DNA of 64,000 nt from Longimicrobium sp. (GTDB taxonomy: Bacteria; Gemmatimonadota; Gemmatimonadetes; Longimicrobiales; Longimicrobiaceae): contig DASVQP010000117.1 of the NCBI GenBank assembly GCA_036389135.1, positions 150,249 through 214,248 of the forward strand, written 5' to 3'. How positions within the stretch are numbered: position 1 is the first letter of the stretch; every line of letters starts with the position of its first letter. A program made the position numbers and the translations under genes. Positions 25,639 to 35,000 of the stretch are shown one piece after another. The notes beneath the pieces were generated by a model that made no database searches, was not told where the DNA came from, and saw nothing but the letters and a program-made list of their open reading frames with translations.

Positions 25639-26177
25639 GGAATCGTTTCGCGCGCAAGCCAATTGTGTAACTCCGCCACGGCCCGGGCCGTGGAGAGAGC
25701 CGGGTCACTCTGCCCGTCCACCACGCACAGCGGAGCCGGCCAGGCGGTCCCCACCGTCCGGTTCAGCTCCCGCTCCACATGCATGACGACCTCCTCGAGG
25801 GGGACGCCGAAGTCCGGGTACGGGACGTCCAGCCCACGAACCAGGGCGCGGCGAAGGCACTCCCGGGCGGGCGTTTGAACGAGTAGAACAGCCCACGGCA
25901 CCCCGGAACGACGCAGGGAGTGGCGAAGGAGATGGGTGAACGGCCCGCCGCCCGTGCACTCCAGGACGGCTGGACGGCGCTCCTCCGCCCGTGCCAGGAA
26001 ATGTGCCCAGGCCCGAGCCTCGCCCGCCGCGCTTCCGTCACCGAACTGTCGGCGCGCGTCGTCGATGCCGGCCGCGGGCCACCCCGTCTTACCGGCCACG
26101 GCCCGCACCAGACCCGATTTTCCGCTGGCGATGTTTCCCAGCACCAGCAGCTTGCCGAAGCGCCGCACCGGCGTCAC
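25635..26177 (-). CDS. Small P-loop kinase/ATPase
   Basis: A 180-residue protein with a Walker A motif near the N-terminus, LLVLGNIASGKSGLVRAVA (GxxxSGKS). VLECTGGGPF follows as a possible Walker B/substrate segment, then WAVLLVQTPARECLRRAL with a lid-like RxxL arginine helix. It looks like a small-molecule or nucleoside kinase of the P-loop class. The GTG at 26177 overlaps the stop of the glycosyltransferase-radical SAM gene (GTGA); the ORF continuing upstream is a shadow of that gene. Its stop overlaps the nucleotidyltransferase start. Its substrate is not visible in the sequence. Confidence 0.78.
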   Translation of the reverse strand: MTPVRRFGKLLVLGNIASGKSGLVRAVAGKTGWPAAGIDDARRQFGDGSAAGEARAWAHFLARAEERRPAVLECTGGGPFTHLLRHSLRRSGVPWAVLLVQTPARECLRRALVRGLDVPYPDFGVPLEEVVMHVERELNRTVGTAWPAPLCVVDGQSDPALSTARAVAELHNWLARETIP

Positions 26178-28525
26178 GCCTCCGCGCCAGCGGGCCGGCG
26201 CATGGTGCACCCGCGGCAGAGGCTCCGGTTGCGGTAGCCGCGGACCAATCCCTGGTACGCCTCGGCGCTCCATATGTCGCCCAGCGATTGGCTGTTCAGG
26301 TCACCGAACTCGCCGAGCGTGCGGCGTTGCGCGTCGGGTGCGCAGCACGGGTTGAAGCGCCCCTCCGCGCTGACCCACGCCTCACGGCCAAGGAACGGGC
26401 ACGCCCCGTCCGCGGCCGACGCAGGGGCGCCGGACTCATCGAGCGTGAAGAAGTTCTCGAGCAGCACGCGCTCGCCGTTCGGAAGCCGGGCCTCCGCGGC
26501 GGCCGCCCGTGCCTCCGCGACGGCCTGGTTCCACCGGCTTCGCGCGCCCGAGTCGCGGCGCATGGAAAGCGGCTCGATCTCGCGGAAGTGAGCCCACAGG
26601 TGGTGTCCCTTCACGCGGTCCACGCCCAGCTCCGCGGCCAGGCGGACGATGCCGGCCAGCTCGCGCACGTTGCTCTCCAGAAAGGTGAGCTGAAACGTGA
26701 CGCGGCAGCGGTTTCCACCGGCCGCCGCGTGCGCGTCACGCACCTCCACGAGCGTGCGGACGTTCTCCAGTACGCGCTCCCACCGCGTTCCCAGCATCAC
26801 CAACTCGTGCGTCTCGCGGGTGGCGCCGTTCCACGAGACCTTGACGTCGGAGGTGACGGGGACGATGCACTCCGCCCACGCACGCGCCCCACGCCCTGGG
26901 AAGGTGCCGTTGGTGGTCAGGTTCAGGCTGACCCCGTACTCGCGGCAGAGCTCCACGATCTCGTCGAAGTGCTCGTACAGGAGCGGCTCGCCCATGGTGG
27001 ACGGGATCACCTCCCGCAGGCCCTGCCCAGCGGCCTCGGAGATGACGCGGCGCACCGTTTCGAGCGGCATCACACGGCGGGGACGCCCGGCCGCACGCCG
27101 CTCCCGCTGGAGCGTGCTGTGCGGCGAGTGCTCCTCGCACATTATGCAGCGCAGGTTGCAGGTATCCGGGTTGGTATCCAGCGTGATGCGCCACGGCCCC
27201 GGCAGCGGGGTCACCCGCGCGGCGTCGCGCCGCTCGATCGCCCGCGCATACAGCCCCTCGATCCGCTCCGCGTGTTCGCGCACGCTGACCACGTCTCCCG
27301 CTGACGATCTCAGGTGGCCGCGCGCGCCGAGGCGAGCGGCCAGGGCGGGATCGTCCGCGAAGCGCTGCATGGCGTCGGCGAGCGCCGCTACGTCTCGATG
27401 CGGAAACACCAGCCCGTTTACCCCGTCGTGGACCAGCTCGGCCATGCCGCCCGCGGCGGCGGTGATCACCGGCACCCGCGCCTGCTGCGCCTCGTGGATC
27501 ACGAGCGGCGAGTTTTCCGCCCAGATCGATGGAACGACGATGGCGTCCACCCGGTCGAACACGTCCGGTACGATGGCCTGGTTCCGGTATTCCCCCATCC
27601 ACTGCACCCGCTGAGCGGCGCCCGCCGGAAGCCGCCGCGCCAGCTTCCTGAGCGACTCCGTCTCCTGCCCCCGGGGGCGCCCCCAGATGCGCAGGAAGGC
27701 GTCTCCCCGCACCTGGCCGAAAGCCTCGATCAGGTGGTGGACGCCCTTGGCGGGGATGTGCGTGCCGATGTACCCAAAGGTGAACGGCTCGCCCGGCGCG
27801 CGCCGCCGCCCTCGCAGCCGGGAAAGGTCGAAGCCGTAGTCCAGGTGCACCAGCTTCCCCTCGTCCATGCCCGCCTCGTCACGAAAGCGCTGGAGGAGGG
27901 AGTGCGAAGGAGCGATGAAGAGGTCCACGTGCTCCATCATCTCGCGCACGTGCTGCATCCGCCGCCGCACCCACCCGGTCCAGTACGCGGCATCCTCCTC
28001 CCGCTCCTCTGGCGCGCCGGAGAAGGAGCGCGTATAGCAGCGCTCCGCGCATCTGCGATCCTCCTGCCCGTCGCAAACGGCCCATAGGTCGGCGGGGTCG
28101 TCCGGGTGCGTCTGGATGAACTGCCCGCGGGGACACATCAGCCAGAAGTCGTGGAGCGTGAAGACCACCGGGATCTCGCGCGCGGCCGCCACACTCACCA
28201 GCGAGGTGGAGAGGTGGCTCAGGTGCCCCACGTGCACCACCTGCGGCTGCACCTGGTCCAGGACTTCCGCGAAGCACCGGTCCACGCCCGTATGCCGGTA
28301 GCGGTCGCGGCCGTGCGGCACGTTCACGACGTGCAGCATGACGCGGGGATCATCCCGGTCGGCTTCCCGGCGAAGCGCGCACTCCGGTGCGAACGGATCC
28401 TCCTCGCGTGTAAAGACGTGCACCTCGTGCCGGTCGGCTAGCGCGTGGCAGAGCGTCTGAGTGTAGACCTCGGAGCCAGCGTTGTAGCGAGGGGGATAGC
28501 CGTGGATGACGTGAAGGATTTTCAT
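26174..28525 (-). CDS. GT4 glycosyltransferase fused to a radical SAM/SPASM enzyme
   Basis: 783 residues, two enzymes in one chain. Residues 1-385 are a family 4 GT-B glycosyltransferase: KILHVIHGYPPRYNAGSEVY start, VVHVGHLSHLSTSLV, acceptor-side VVFTLHDFWLMCPRG, donor-side GYIGTHIPAKGVHHLI and the EX7E-like ENSPLVIHEAQQARVPVI. Residues 440-783 are a radical SAM domain with CNLRCIMC (CxxxCxxC cluster), TMGEPLLY, LTTNGT, and a C-terminal SPASM-type Cys set (CPFLGREAW, FNPCCAPD, CRGCTM). The ATG at 28525 begins the glycosyltransferase domain; the upstream extension is Arg-rich and unlike it. It heads the operon to 22434. SPASM enzymes often modify peptides or proteins, so a glycosylated, radical-modified product is plausible (inference). 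Confidence 0.88.
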   Translation of the reverse strand: MKILHVIHGYPPRYNAGSEVYTQTLCHALADRHEVHVFTREEDPFAPECALRREADRDDPRVMLHVVNVPHGRDRYRHTGVDRCFAEVLDQVQPQVVHVGHLSHLSTSLVSVAAAREIPVVFTLHDFWLMCPRGQFIQTHPDDPADLWAVCDGQEDRRCAERCYTRSFSGAPEEREEDAAYWTGWVRRRMQHVREMMEHVDLFIAPSHSLLQRFRDEAGMDEGKLVHLDYGFDLSRLRGRRRAPGEPFTFGYIGTHIPAKGVHHLIEAFGQVRGDAFLRIWGRPRGQETESLRKLARRLPAGAAQRVQWMGEYRNQAIVPDVFDRVDAIVVPSIWAENSPLVIHEAQQARVPVITAAAGGMAELVHDGVNGLVFPHRDVAALADAMQRFADDPALAARLGARGHLRSSAGDVVSVREHAERIEGLYARAIERRDAARVTPLPGPWRITLDTNPDTCNLRCIMCEEHSPHSTLQRERRAAGRPRRVMPLETVRRVISEAAGQGLREVIPSTMGEPLLYEHFDEIVELCREYGVSLNLTTNGTFPGRGARAWAECIVPVTSDVKVSWNGATRETHELVMLGTRWERVLENVRTLVEVRDAHAAAGGNRCRVTFQLTFLESNVRELAGIVRLAAELGVDRVKGHHLWAHFREIEPLSMRRDSGARSRWNQAVAEARAAAAEARLPNGERVLLENFFTLDESGAPASAADGACPFLGREAWVSAEGRFNPCCAPDAQRRTLGEFGDLNSQSLGDIWSAEAYQGLVRGYRNRSLCRGCTMRRPAGAEA

Positions 28526-28716
28526 GAGGCGTGATGGACCGTGCGCACCGGCAAGGAATGACCGAAGGAGATTGACCAAGCGCAGATTACACGTGGCCGG
28601 CGCGAATGTCGAGCAAGTTCTTTCCGCGGCCGGATACGGCCCTTGCCGCGCACGCCGATCCCATCGACCTTGTGCGCGTCCCGCTGCTCCTCTCCCCCTC
28701 CGCCATTCCGCGCCCC

Positions 28717-30051
28717 GTGGATTCCACACCTCACGCAGGTACCGCGCAGCCCGCGCTGGCGCGCAGGCTGGGGCTGTTCGACGCCACGATGATCGTGATG
28801 GGCGGCATCGTGGGAAGCGGCATCTTCGTGACGCCGTACGTGGTCGCGCGGCAGGTGCACACGCCCGCGCTCATCGTGGGCGCGTGGCTGGCGGGCGGGC
28901 TGGTCGCGCTGGCGGGCGCCTTCGTCTACGCGGAGCTCGCGGCGCGGCGGCCGCACGTGGGCGGGCAGTACGCGTATCTGCGCGATGCCTTTCATCCCGC
29001 CGTGGCCTTCGTCTACGGGTGGGCGCTGCTGCTGGTGATCCAGACGGGCGGGATGGCGGCCGTCGCCGTGACCTTTGCGCGCTACTTCCGCGAGGTCACG
29101 CACCTGCCGCTGGCGGAGCCCGTCGTGGCGGCGCTGGGGATCGCGCTGCTGGTGGCCGTCAACTGCATGGGCGTGCGCTCCGGCAGCACCGTACAGAACG
29201 GGCTGATGATCCTCAAGATCGTGGCGATCGTGGGGCTGATCGCGGCCGGCTTGGTCTTCGTGGCGCCGGACGCGGGCGCCGCACCGGCCCCGGCGCCCGC
29301 GCCTTCGGGGAGCCTGTTGCTGGCCTTCGGCGCGGCGATGACGCCCGTGATGTTCTCGTACGGCGGGTGGCAGACGGCGAGCTTCGTGGCCGGCGAGATG
29401 CGCGACCCGCGGCGGGACCTCGCGCGCGGGCTGCTGATCGGCGTTGCGGGGGTGATCGCGCTGTACGTGGGGGTTACGCTGGCGTGTGTCCATGCGCTCG
29501 GCGCGAGCGGTCTGGCGGCGACCACCACGCCGGCTTCCAGCGTGATGCGGCTGGCGTTCGGCGAGCGCGGCGCGGCGCTGATCGCGGCGGGCATCGCCAT
29601 CAGCACGCTCGGGTTCCTGAGCCAGGGGATGCTCACGGCCCCGCGCGTGTACTTCGCCATGGCGGCGGACGGGGTTTTCTTCCGTTCCGTGGCGCGGGTG
29701 TCGCAGCGCACGCGGGCACCGGTGGTGGCCGTGGCGCTGCAGGGCGTGCTCTCGCTGCTCATCGCCCTCACCGGGACGTTCGAGCAGATCCTGGGCTACG
29801 TGGTGGCGGTGGACTGGGTCTTCTTTGCGCTCACGGGCGCCGCGCTCTTCGTCTTCCGCCGCCGCGAGGGTGAGGCGGACGGCGGCGCGCGCGTGCCCGG
29901 ACACCCGGTGACGACGGCGCTCTTCGTGGCCGCGGCGGCGCTCATCGTGGTCAGCACCGTGCTGGACGCGCCGGTGAACAGCGCGGTCGGGCTCGGGATC
30001 ATGCTCGCCGGCCTCCCCGTGTACGCGCTCTGGCGCCGGCGCGCGGGATGA
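28717..30051 (+). CDS. APC-superfamily amino acid permease
   Basis: An inner-membrane amino acid transporter of about 444 residues and about 12 helices. The first helix has the APC signature MIVMGGIVGSGIFVTPYVV, then GGLVALAGAFVYAELAARRP with the conserved Glu, GGQYAYLRDAFHP, and later AFGAAMTPVMFSYGGW and ISTLGFLSQGM. The GTG at 28717 is chosen because relatives begin 15-20 residues before helix 1; an in-frame ATG at 28606 would add 37 non-conserved residues and neither has a strong ribosome-binding site. The stop overlaps the aminotransferase start (ATGA), so a shared amino acid substrate is likely. Substrate specificity cannot be read. Confidence 0.85.
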   Translation: MDSTPHAGTAQPALARRLGLFDATMIVMGGIVGSGIFVTPYVVARQVHTPALIVGAWLAGGLVALAGAFVYAELAARRPHVGGQYAYLRDAFHPAVAFVYGWALLLVIQTGGMAAVAVTFARYFREVTHLPLAEPVVAALGIALLVAVNCMGVRSGSTVQNGLMILKIVAIVGLIAAGLVFVAPDAGAAPAPAPAPSGSLLLAFGAAMTPVMFSYGGWQTASFVAGEMRDPRRDLARGLLIGVAGVIALYVGVTLACVHALGASGLAATTTPASSVMRLAFGERGAALIAAGIAISTLGFLSQGMLTAPRVYFAMAADGVFFRSVARVSQRTRAPVVAVALQGVLSLLIALTGTFEQILGYVVAVDWVFFALTGAALFVFRRREGEADGGARVPGHPVTTALFVAAAALIVVSTVLDAPVNSAVGLGIMLAGLPVYALWRRRAG

Positions 30052-31133
30052 CGGGCTCCGAGTACCTCCGCTGGGCCAAGACGCGCCCGCCGGCCCGATT
30101 CGACCTCACCTCCAGCGGCGTGCCGTACCTCCCGCTCCACGAGCTCGCCGTCTCCATCGACGACCTGGAGATCAGCGGCACGGGCGCGTACGGCTACGCG
30201 CCGCTCCAGCAGGCCATCGCGGCGCGCTACCGGGTGGACGTGTCGTGCGTCGCATCGGCGATGGGCGCGTCGATGGCCAACCTCCTCGCGCTCGCGGCTG
30301 TCGTCCGGCCGGGAGATGAGGTGCTCATCGAACATCCGACGTACGAGCCGCTGATCGCCGCGGCGCGCTGGCTGGGCGCGGAGGTGCGCTCCTTCGCGCG
30401 TCGTGCCGATGACGGCTTCCGCCTAGACCCGGCGGAGGTGGAGCGGCGGATGACGGACCGCACGCGCGCCGTCGTCGTCACCAACCTCCACAACCCCAGC
30501 AGCGCACTCGCGGAAGACGACACGCTGCGCCAGATCGGCGAGATCGCGGCGCGGACCGGCGCGCGCGTCATCATGGACGAGGTCTACCTCGACGCGCTCT
30601 GGGAGCCCGCGCCGCGTACGTCCTTTCATCTGGGCGAGACGTTCATCGCCACGAACAGCCTCACCAAGGTCTACGGCCTCAACGGCCTGCGCTGCGGCTG
30701 GATCCTCGCCGCGCCGGAGATCGTGGAGCGCGCCTGGCGTCAGACGGAGCTGTTCAACAACATCGGCGTCCACGCGGCGGAGCGGCTGAGCCTGGCCGCC
30801 TTCCAGAAGCTGGACGCCATCGCCCTCCGCTCGCGCGCGCTGCTGGACGCCAACGCCGCCGTCCTCAACGAGTTCTACGCCGCGCACGCCGGCCACCTGG
30901 TCGTCTCGCCCCACGCGCACGGCACCGTCTCCTTCCCCCGCCTCCGCACCGGCGACGCGGACGCGCTCTGCGATTTGCTCGCGGCGCGGTACGATACGGC
31001 CGTGGTGCCCGGGCGCTTCTTTGGAGTGTCGGACCACCTGCGCATCGGCCTTGGCGTGGAACCGGCGACGTTCCGCGAGGGGCTGGAGCGGGTGGGGAAC
31101 GCGCTGAACGGGCGATCACATCGCGCTGGCTGA
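30048..31133 (+). CDS. Class I/II (fold type I) PLP-dependent aminotransferase
   Basis: 361 residues. The PLP-binding pattern is clear: GAYGYAPLQQAIA, DEVLIEHPTYEPLI, VVTNLHNPSSAL (Asn contact), VIMDEVYLDALW (Asp to the pyridine N) and the Schiff-base Lys in ATNSLTKVYGLNGLRCGW, followed by the Arg of the carboxylate site, FGVSDHLRIGLG. ATG 30048 overlaps the permease stop, so the two proteins are coupled and probably process the same imported amino acid. The exact reaction is not identifiable; relatives range from alanine/aspartate-type transferases to natural-product enzymes. Confidence 0.87.
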   Translation: MTGSEYLRWAKTRPPARFDLTSSGVPYLPLHELAVSIDDLEISGTGAYGYAPLQQAIAARYRVDVSCVASAMGASMANLLALAAVVRPGDEVLIEHPTYEPLIAAARWLGAEVRSFARRADDGFRLDPAEVERRMTDRTRAVVVTNLHNPSSALAEDDTLRQIGEIAARTGARVIMDEVYLDALWEPAPRTSFHLGETFIATNSLTKVYGLNGLRCGWILAAPEIVERAWRQTELFNNIGVHAAERLSLAAFQKLDAIALRSRALLDANAAVLNEFYAAHAGHLVVSPHAHGTVSFPRLRTGDADALCDLLAARYDTAVVPGRFFGVSDHLRIGLGVEPATFREGLERVGNALNGRSHRAG

Positions 31134-31160
31134 GCGCGCTCCCGCAGTTGGCAGCTGCGT

Positions 31161-31559
31161 TTATCTCAGCCAGTTCTCCACATACAGCTCCGCGATCCGG
31201 GCGAACTCCCGCTCGTTGTCGGTAACGAGGGTATAGCCGAGCGCCACGGTCTGCGCTGCGATGAGCAAGTCATTGCCGCCGATTGGCTGACCCATCCTTT
31301 CAAGGCGCGTGCGGAGGACCCCGTACACCGCGTCCGCAGGGGGCTCCAGGGGCAGGACGTCGAGAACTCCGAGCACCGCTTCTACCTGTTCAGTTAGGCG
31401 TGCCGAACCTTTCTTCTCGGCGCCGAACCGGAGCTCAGCCGCCACGACGATGCTCGTGCAGACCCCCGCCTCACCGACCTGGCGAATGCGCTTCGTAACG
31501 GGCCCCTGTGGCCGGCGCACGAGATCCGAGACGATGTTGGTGTCCAGCAGGTAGCGCAT
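31161..31559 (-). CDS. vapC: PIN-domain toxin, VapC-like
   Basis: A 132-residue PIN-domain RNase, the usual VapC length. It starts MRYLLDTNIVSDLVR (first Asp of the metal site), has SIVVAAELRFGAEK (conserved Glu), IGGNDLLIAAQTVALG (second Asp) and LVTDNEREFARI (third Asp). These four acidic residues bind Mg for RNA cleavage, usually of tRNA or rRNA. It starts at the last base of the antitoxin stop, so the pair is coupled. It sits beside a nuclease-STAND defence gene, consistent with a small defence island. Confidence 0.9.
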   Translation of the reverse strand: MRYLLDTNIVSDLVRRPQGPVTKRIRQVGEAGVCTSIVVAAELRFGAEKKGSARLTEQVEAVLGVLDVLPLEPPADAVYGVLRTRLERMGQPIGGNDLLIAAQTVALGYTLVTDNEREFARIAELYVENWLR

Positions 31560-31792
31560 CAGAGATCCACCGAGTCCATCGGCAGCTCCGGGATGGGCGG
31601 GAAGTCCTCGTCGAGCGGTTCCAATGATGCTAACAGCGCAAGCAACGACTGCGGCGGCGCGGGTTCGATGATCAGCCGCTCGCCCTCCTTCCGCAGGATG
31701 GCATCCTCGCCAGCCAACTCGAACTCGCGAGGAATTCGTATCGCCTGGTTCCGCCCGTTCCTAAACAACTTGACGCGACGCTGTGCGCTCAC
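31559..31792 (-). CDS. vapB: Antitoxin, VapB/AbrB-type
   Basis: A 77-residue protein. The N-terminal half is a swapped-hairpin AbrB-like DNA-binding domain: RVKLFRNGRNQAIRIPREFEL, the classic VapB start. The acidic C-terminus (LEPLDEDFPPIPELPMDSVDL) would wrap the VapC toxin. The GTG at 31792 is chosen because GGAGGTGA lies about 5 nt upstream (31797-31804 on the opposite strand). Autoregulation through the CATATG sites at 31811-31830 is likely. Confidence 0.9.
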   Translation of the reverse strand: MSAQRRVKLFRNGRNQAIRIPREFELAGEDAILRKEGERLIIEPAPPQSLLALLASLEPLDEDFPPIPELPMDSVDL

Positions 31793-31810
31793 GAGTCACC
31801 TCCGGGTTGA

Positions 31811-31830
31811 CATATGCCAAAGCATATGCC
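31811..31830. promoter_or_regulatory. Repeated CATATGCC sites, candidate VapBC operator
   Basis: CATATGCC occurs at 31811-31818 and 31823-31830, and each holds the self-complementary CATATG, so the 18-bp CATATGCCAAAGCATATG is also an inverted repeat. It lies just before the vapB ribosome-binding site, the usual place for VapBC autorepression. The bound protein is inferred. Confidence 0.5.
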
Positions 31831-31831
31831 A

Positions 31832-31945
31832 CCGCGGAGCGGAAGTCAATATCCGCCGAACATCCGCTCCGCGGGTCCGGCGTCTGGCCCGGGGAGAGCG
31901 CAGTAGCGCGACTCTCCTCATCGATAGGAGCCGAGCATGCTCGGC
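31832..31945. promoter_or_regulatory. Inverted repeat and perfect palindrome between vapBC and the STAND gene
   Basis: CCGCGGAGCGG (31832-31842) and CCGCTCCGCGG (31864-31874) are 11-bp inverted arms with a 21-nt loop. Further on, GCCGAGCATGCTCGGC (31930-31945) is a perfect 16-bp palindrome. Both lie in the divergent 269-bp region and could be operators or, for the first, an RNA hairpin. Confidence 0.45.
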
Positions 31946-32061
31946 ACCACGCAAGCCTCACGGAGCGGTGCGGAAGGTATTAGCTAAGTCACGAGCAAAA
32001 GGCATGGCTTTGAGCGTGCTTCGCCGACCTTAAACTGAGTCCATCCCTACGTCGGTGTTCA

Positions 32062-35000
32062 ATGTCGAATTCAGGAGCAAAGGCTGCTCTGCAGGGTTAT
32101 CGCCGGCAGGCACTGTACACCCTAGCCCGTGTCCTTCGGGGAGGGCCCGACCTCGTTTTTCATCCGGAGGGAAACGAGGATCTAGCCGTCTATGGGGCCG
32201 ACGGATCACTGCTGGAAGCCGTGCAGGTCAAATCGTACGCCGAGCCGCTGGCCCTCTCCGACTTTGGGCCGCGCAAGGAGGGCTCGTTCTTCCGGCGCGC
32301 TGCGGACCTAGCCAGCAGGCCGGGGGTCGCGGTTCGCGTAGCCAGCTTCGGTCCCGTCGGTCCGGAGCTGCGAGGCGCCTGGGCGGGCGTCGGACAGCCC
32401 CGGAACGAGATCACGCGCAAGCTCCGTGAGGCCGGTCTGCACTCGGACGCACCGGCGCGGCTATATGATCGTGTGGAGTGGGAGGAAGTAAGTGAGGAGG
32501 AGCTGAGGCGGGAAGTCTTCGACTTCCTCCGCGACAGCGCCGCCGGTGGAGAGCCAGTCAGCGCTTTCGACCTCCTGGTGTCCTGGCTCTACGTGGCCGC
32601 GGAGACCCAGCAGCGTATTACGTACGGCGTGCTGATCGAGAAGATCAACGCCATCGGCCGCTACCTTGCCGAGCGGGCCGCGCACCACCAGGAGTGGTTC
32701 ACCACCATTCACCCCCTTCTGGACGAGCTTCCGGACGGCGTCGACCGCGCGATCTTGGAGGAGGAGTTCTACCGCGGGATCTCCGCTCGGTACCTGGACA
32801 TCGTGGCCGGGAACGACGTAGAGCGCCCGGAGAAGCTCGCCGAAATCCAAGACGCGTTCTCGTCCGGCGCGCGCGCGGTTATCGTGCACGGCGCGTCCGG
32901 TCAGGGCAAATCGACGCTGGCGTACCGCTACCTCCACAATTTTGTGCCTGAGGTGTGGCGCTTCACGGTCCTCGCGGTGGAGAGCCGAACCCACGCCCTC
33001 CAGGTGGCCACGGCCCTCTCGGGTCACCTGCGGTCAATCGACGCGCCGATGTACGTGCACGTGGATGTGACTCCGCGTGATCTCGACTGGCCCGAGCTGG
33101 TCCGCTCCCTCGTCCAGCACGAGAACGTGCGCGTGCTGGTGACGATCCGTGAGGAGGACTTCGCGCGGCTCGGGATGGCCAACGCCGAGCTCCGCTTCCC
33201 CCGTACCATCCCGCTGCTGCTTGATCAGGACGAGGCCCGCGGGATCTACACTCGTTTGGCGGCACGCCAGCCCGACGAGCGCTTTCTCACCTTCGACGAG
33301 GCCTGGCGGCGGTTTGGGGGCGAAGGCCCTCTCCTGGAGTTCGTCCATCTCGTGGCTCAGAGCGAGTCGCTCCGGGACCGGCTCGCGGCGCAAGTGCGAC
33401 GTCTGAAGGACGAGGTGCGCGCGCGACACATGGCACCGGAGGATCTCCGGTTCCTGCACCATGTGAGCGTGGCCAACGCGTATGAGGCCCGCGTGGATGT
33501 CGTCGGGCTCGCGCACGAGTTGCGGCTTGCTGACCCCGTCTCAACTCTGGATCTGCTGGAGCGCGAGTACCTGCTCCGCCGCTCCGCCGACGGGCGGCAT
33601 GCGGAAGGGCTGCACCCCATCCGCTCTGCGGTGCTGGCGGAGGAGCTGTCGGACCCCGCGTTTCACCCGTGGGTTGCGACTGCGGTCCATGTGCTGCCGT
33701 ACGTTCCGGAGGAAGACCTGGAGCCGTTCCTCCTCTACGCCTTCTCCCGCCATCCCGAGGGCGTGGAGGCCCTCGTTCAGCGCGTCTCCTCCCTTACCTT
33801 CACCACTTGGAGCGGGCTGGGCGGAGTCGCGCGGGCGCTCCTCTGGCTGAGCGTGCGGGAGTACATTGAAGAGAACGACCCCCTTATCCGTGAGATTGCG
33901 GACCTGGCCGGAGATGGCTGGTGGGGGGCGCTCAATTTCGACATCGCGCGGGTGGATCTCATCTCTGGCTCACTGCTAGCGAACATGGGTGCGTCTCTGG
34001 GCAATGCGACCGCCGTGGAAGCCTCACGGGCGTACATGGCCCGGCAGACGGACACCGCGCGGGCGTTCGCGCGCCTGGAGGCGTGGATGCGCGGCCTGGA
34101 ACAGTCGCAACCCGATGCGCCCGCATCAGTGGCCGATTGGGCTGCGCTGGCGGAGAGCTACTTCTGGTCCGCGCACCTCGACGTCGATTCCGCACTGCGC
34201 GCTTGGGCAGACGACGTGGACCTTGCCCCCGCCGTCGAGGACATCCCGCTCGCCGTGCTCGCGGAAGTGGTACTCGCGTTCTCGTACGGCCCTACCGCCA
34301 CCTTTGAAGCTCAGGTGGCGCCGTACCGTGACCAAATCCGTGATCGGTACCAGCGCGAGACCAACACGCTGTTCATCGAGGATCGCGGAGACACTCTCCG
34401 CGCGCACTTCATCTTTCCGTTCGAGCTGCTGAACGGCTCCGACGCCACCACCGGCGGTCAGCAGGAGAAGAATCCATTCCACTCCGCCGCAATCCGCCGG
34501 ATCGAACTCCTGCGTAGTCTCTTCCCCGGCTGGAATCGGTACGGCTCGCAGGCCTACGGGCACCAGATGGGAGCGATGGTACTCCCCATCGACGAGACGA
34601 ATCAGCCCGGAGTTCAGGTGCAGTCCCTCCCGCCACGCTGGCTGCCGCGGACGAACGCCACTTTCCGCCTGCTGGCGGATTGGGTTCGTCGGCCAGCGAC
34701 ATGGCGAGACCACGCCCAAACCCTGATCGACCTACGCAAGTCAGTCATCGGAGGCTTGAAAGGGCTACGCGTTTTCCTGCTCGGCTATATGCGTGGACAG
34801 GGATCCACACAACCCTGGAAGAAGATCGATCCCGACGTCTGGGAGCGCGCCAAAACGCGGGTCCAGCGCCTGCCTCCGCTGCCGCAGTCGGCAGTTGATG
34901 AATGGGGGTTCTCCAACGAATCAATGAGCGCCATGCGCTCAGACGAGGGGACGACCTCGCAACGATCCGATCCCGCGCGAGCGAGCCAGGCACGGGTGGG

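Noticed and set aside
28606..28716. Extended N-terminus for the APC permease
   Set aside because: Non-conserved, no ribosome-binding site; relatives start shortly before the first membrane helix. Not fully excluded.
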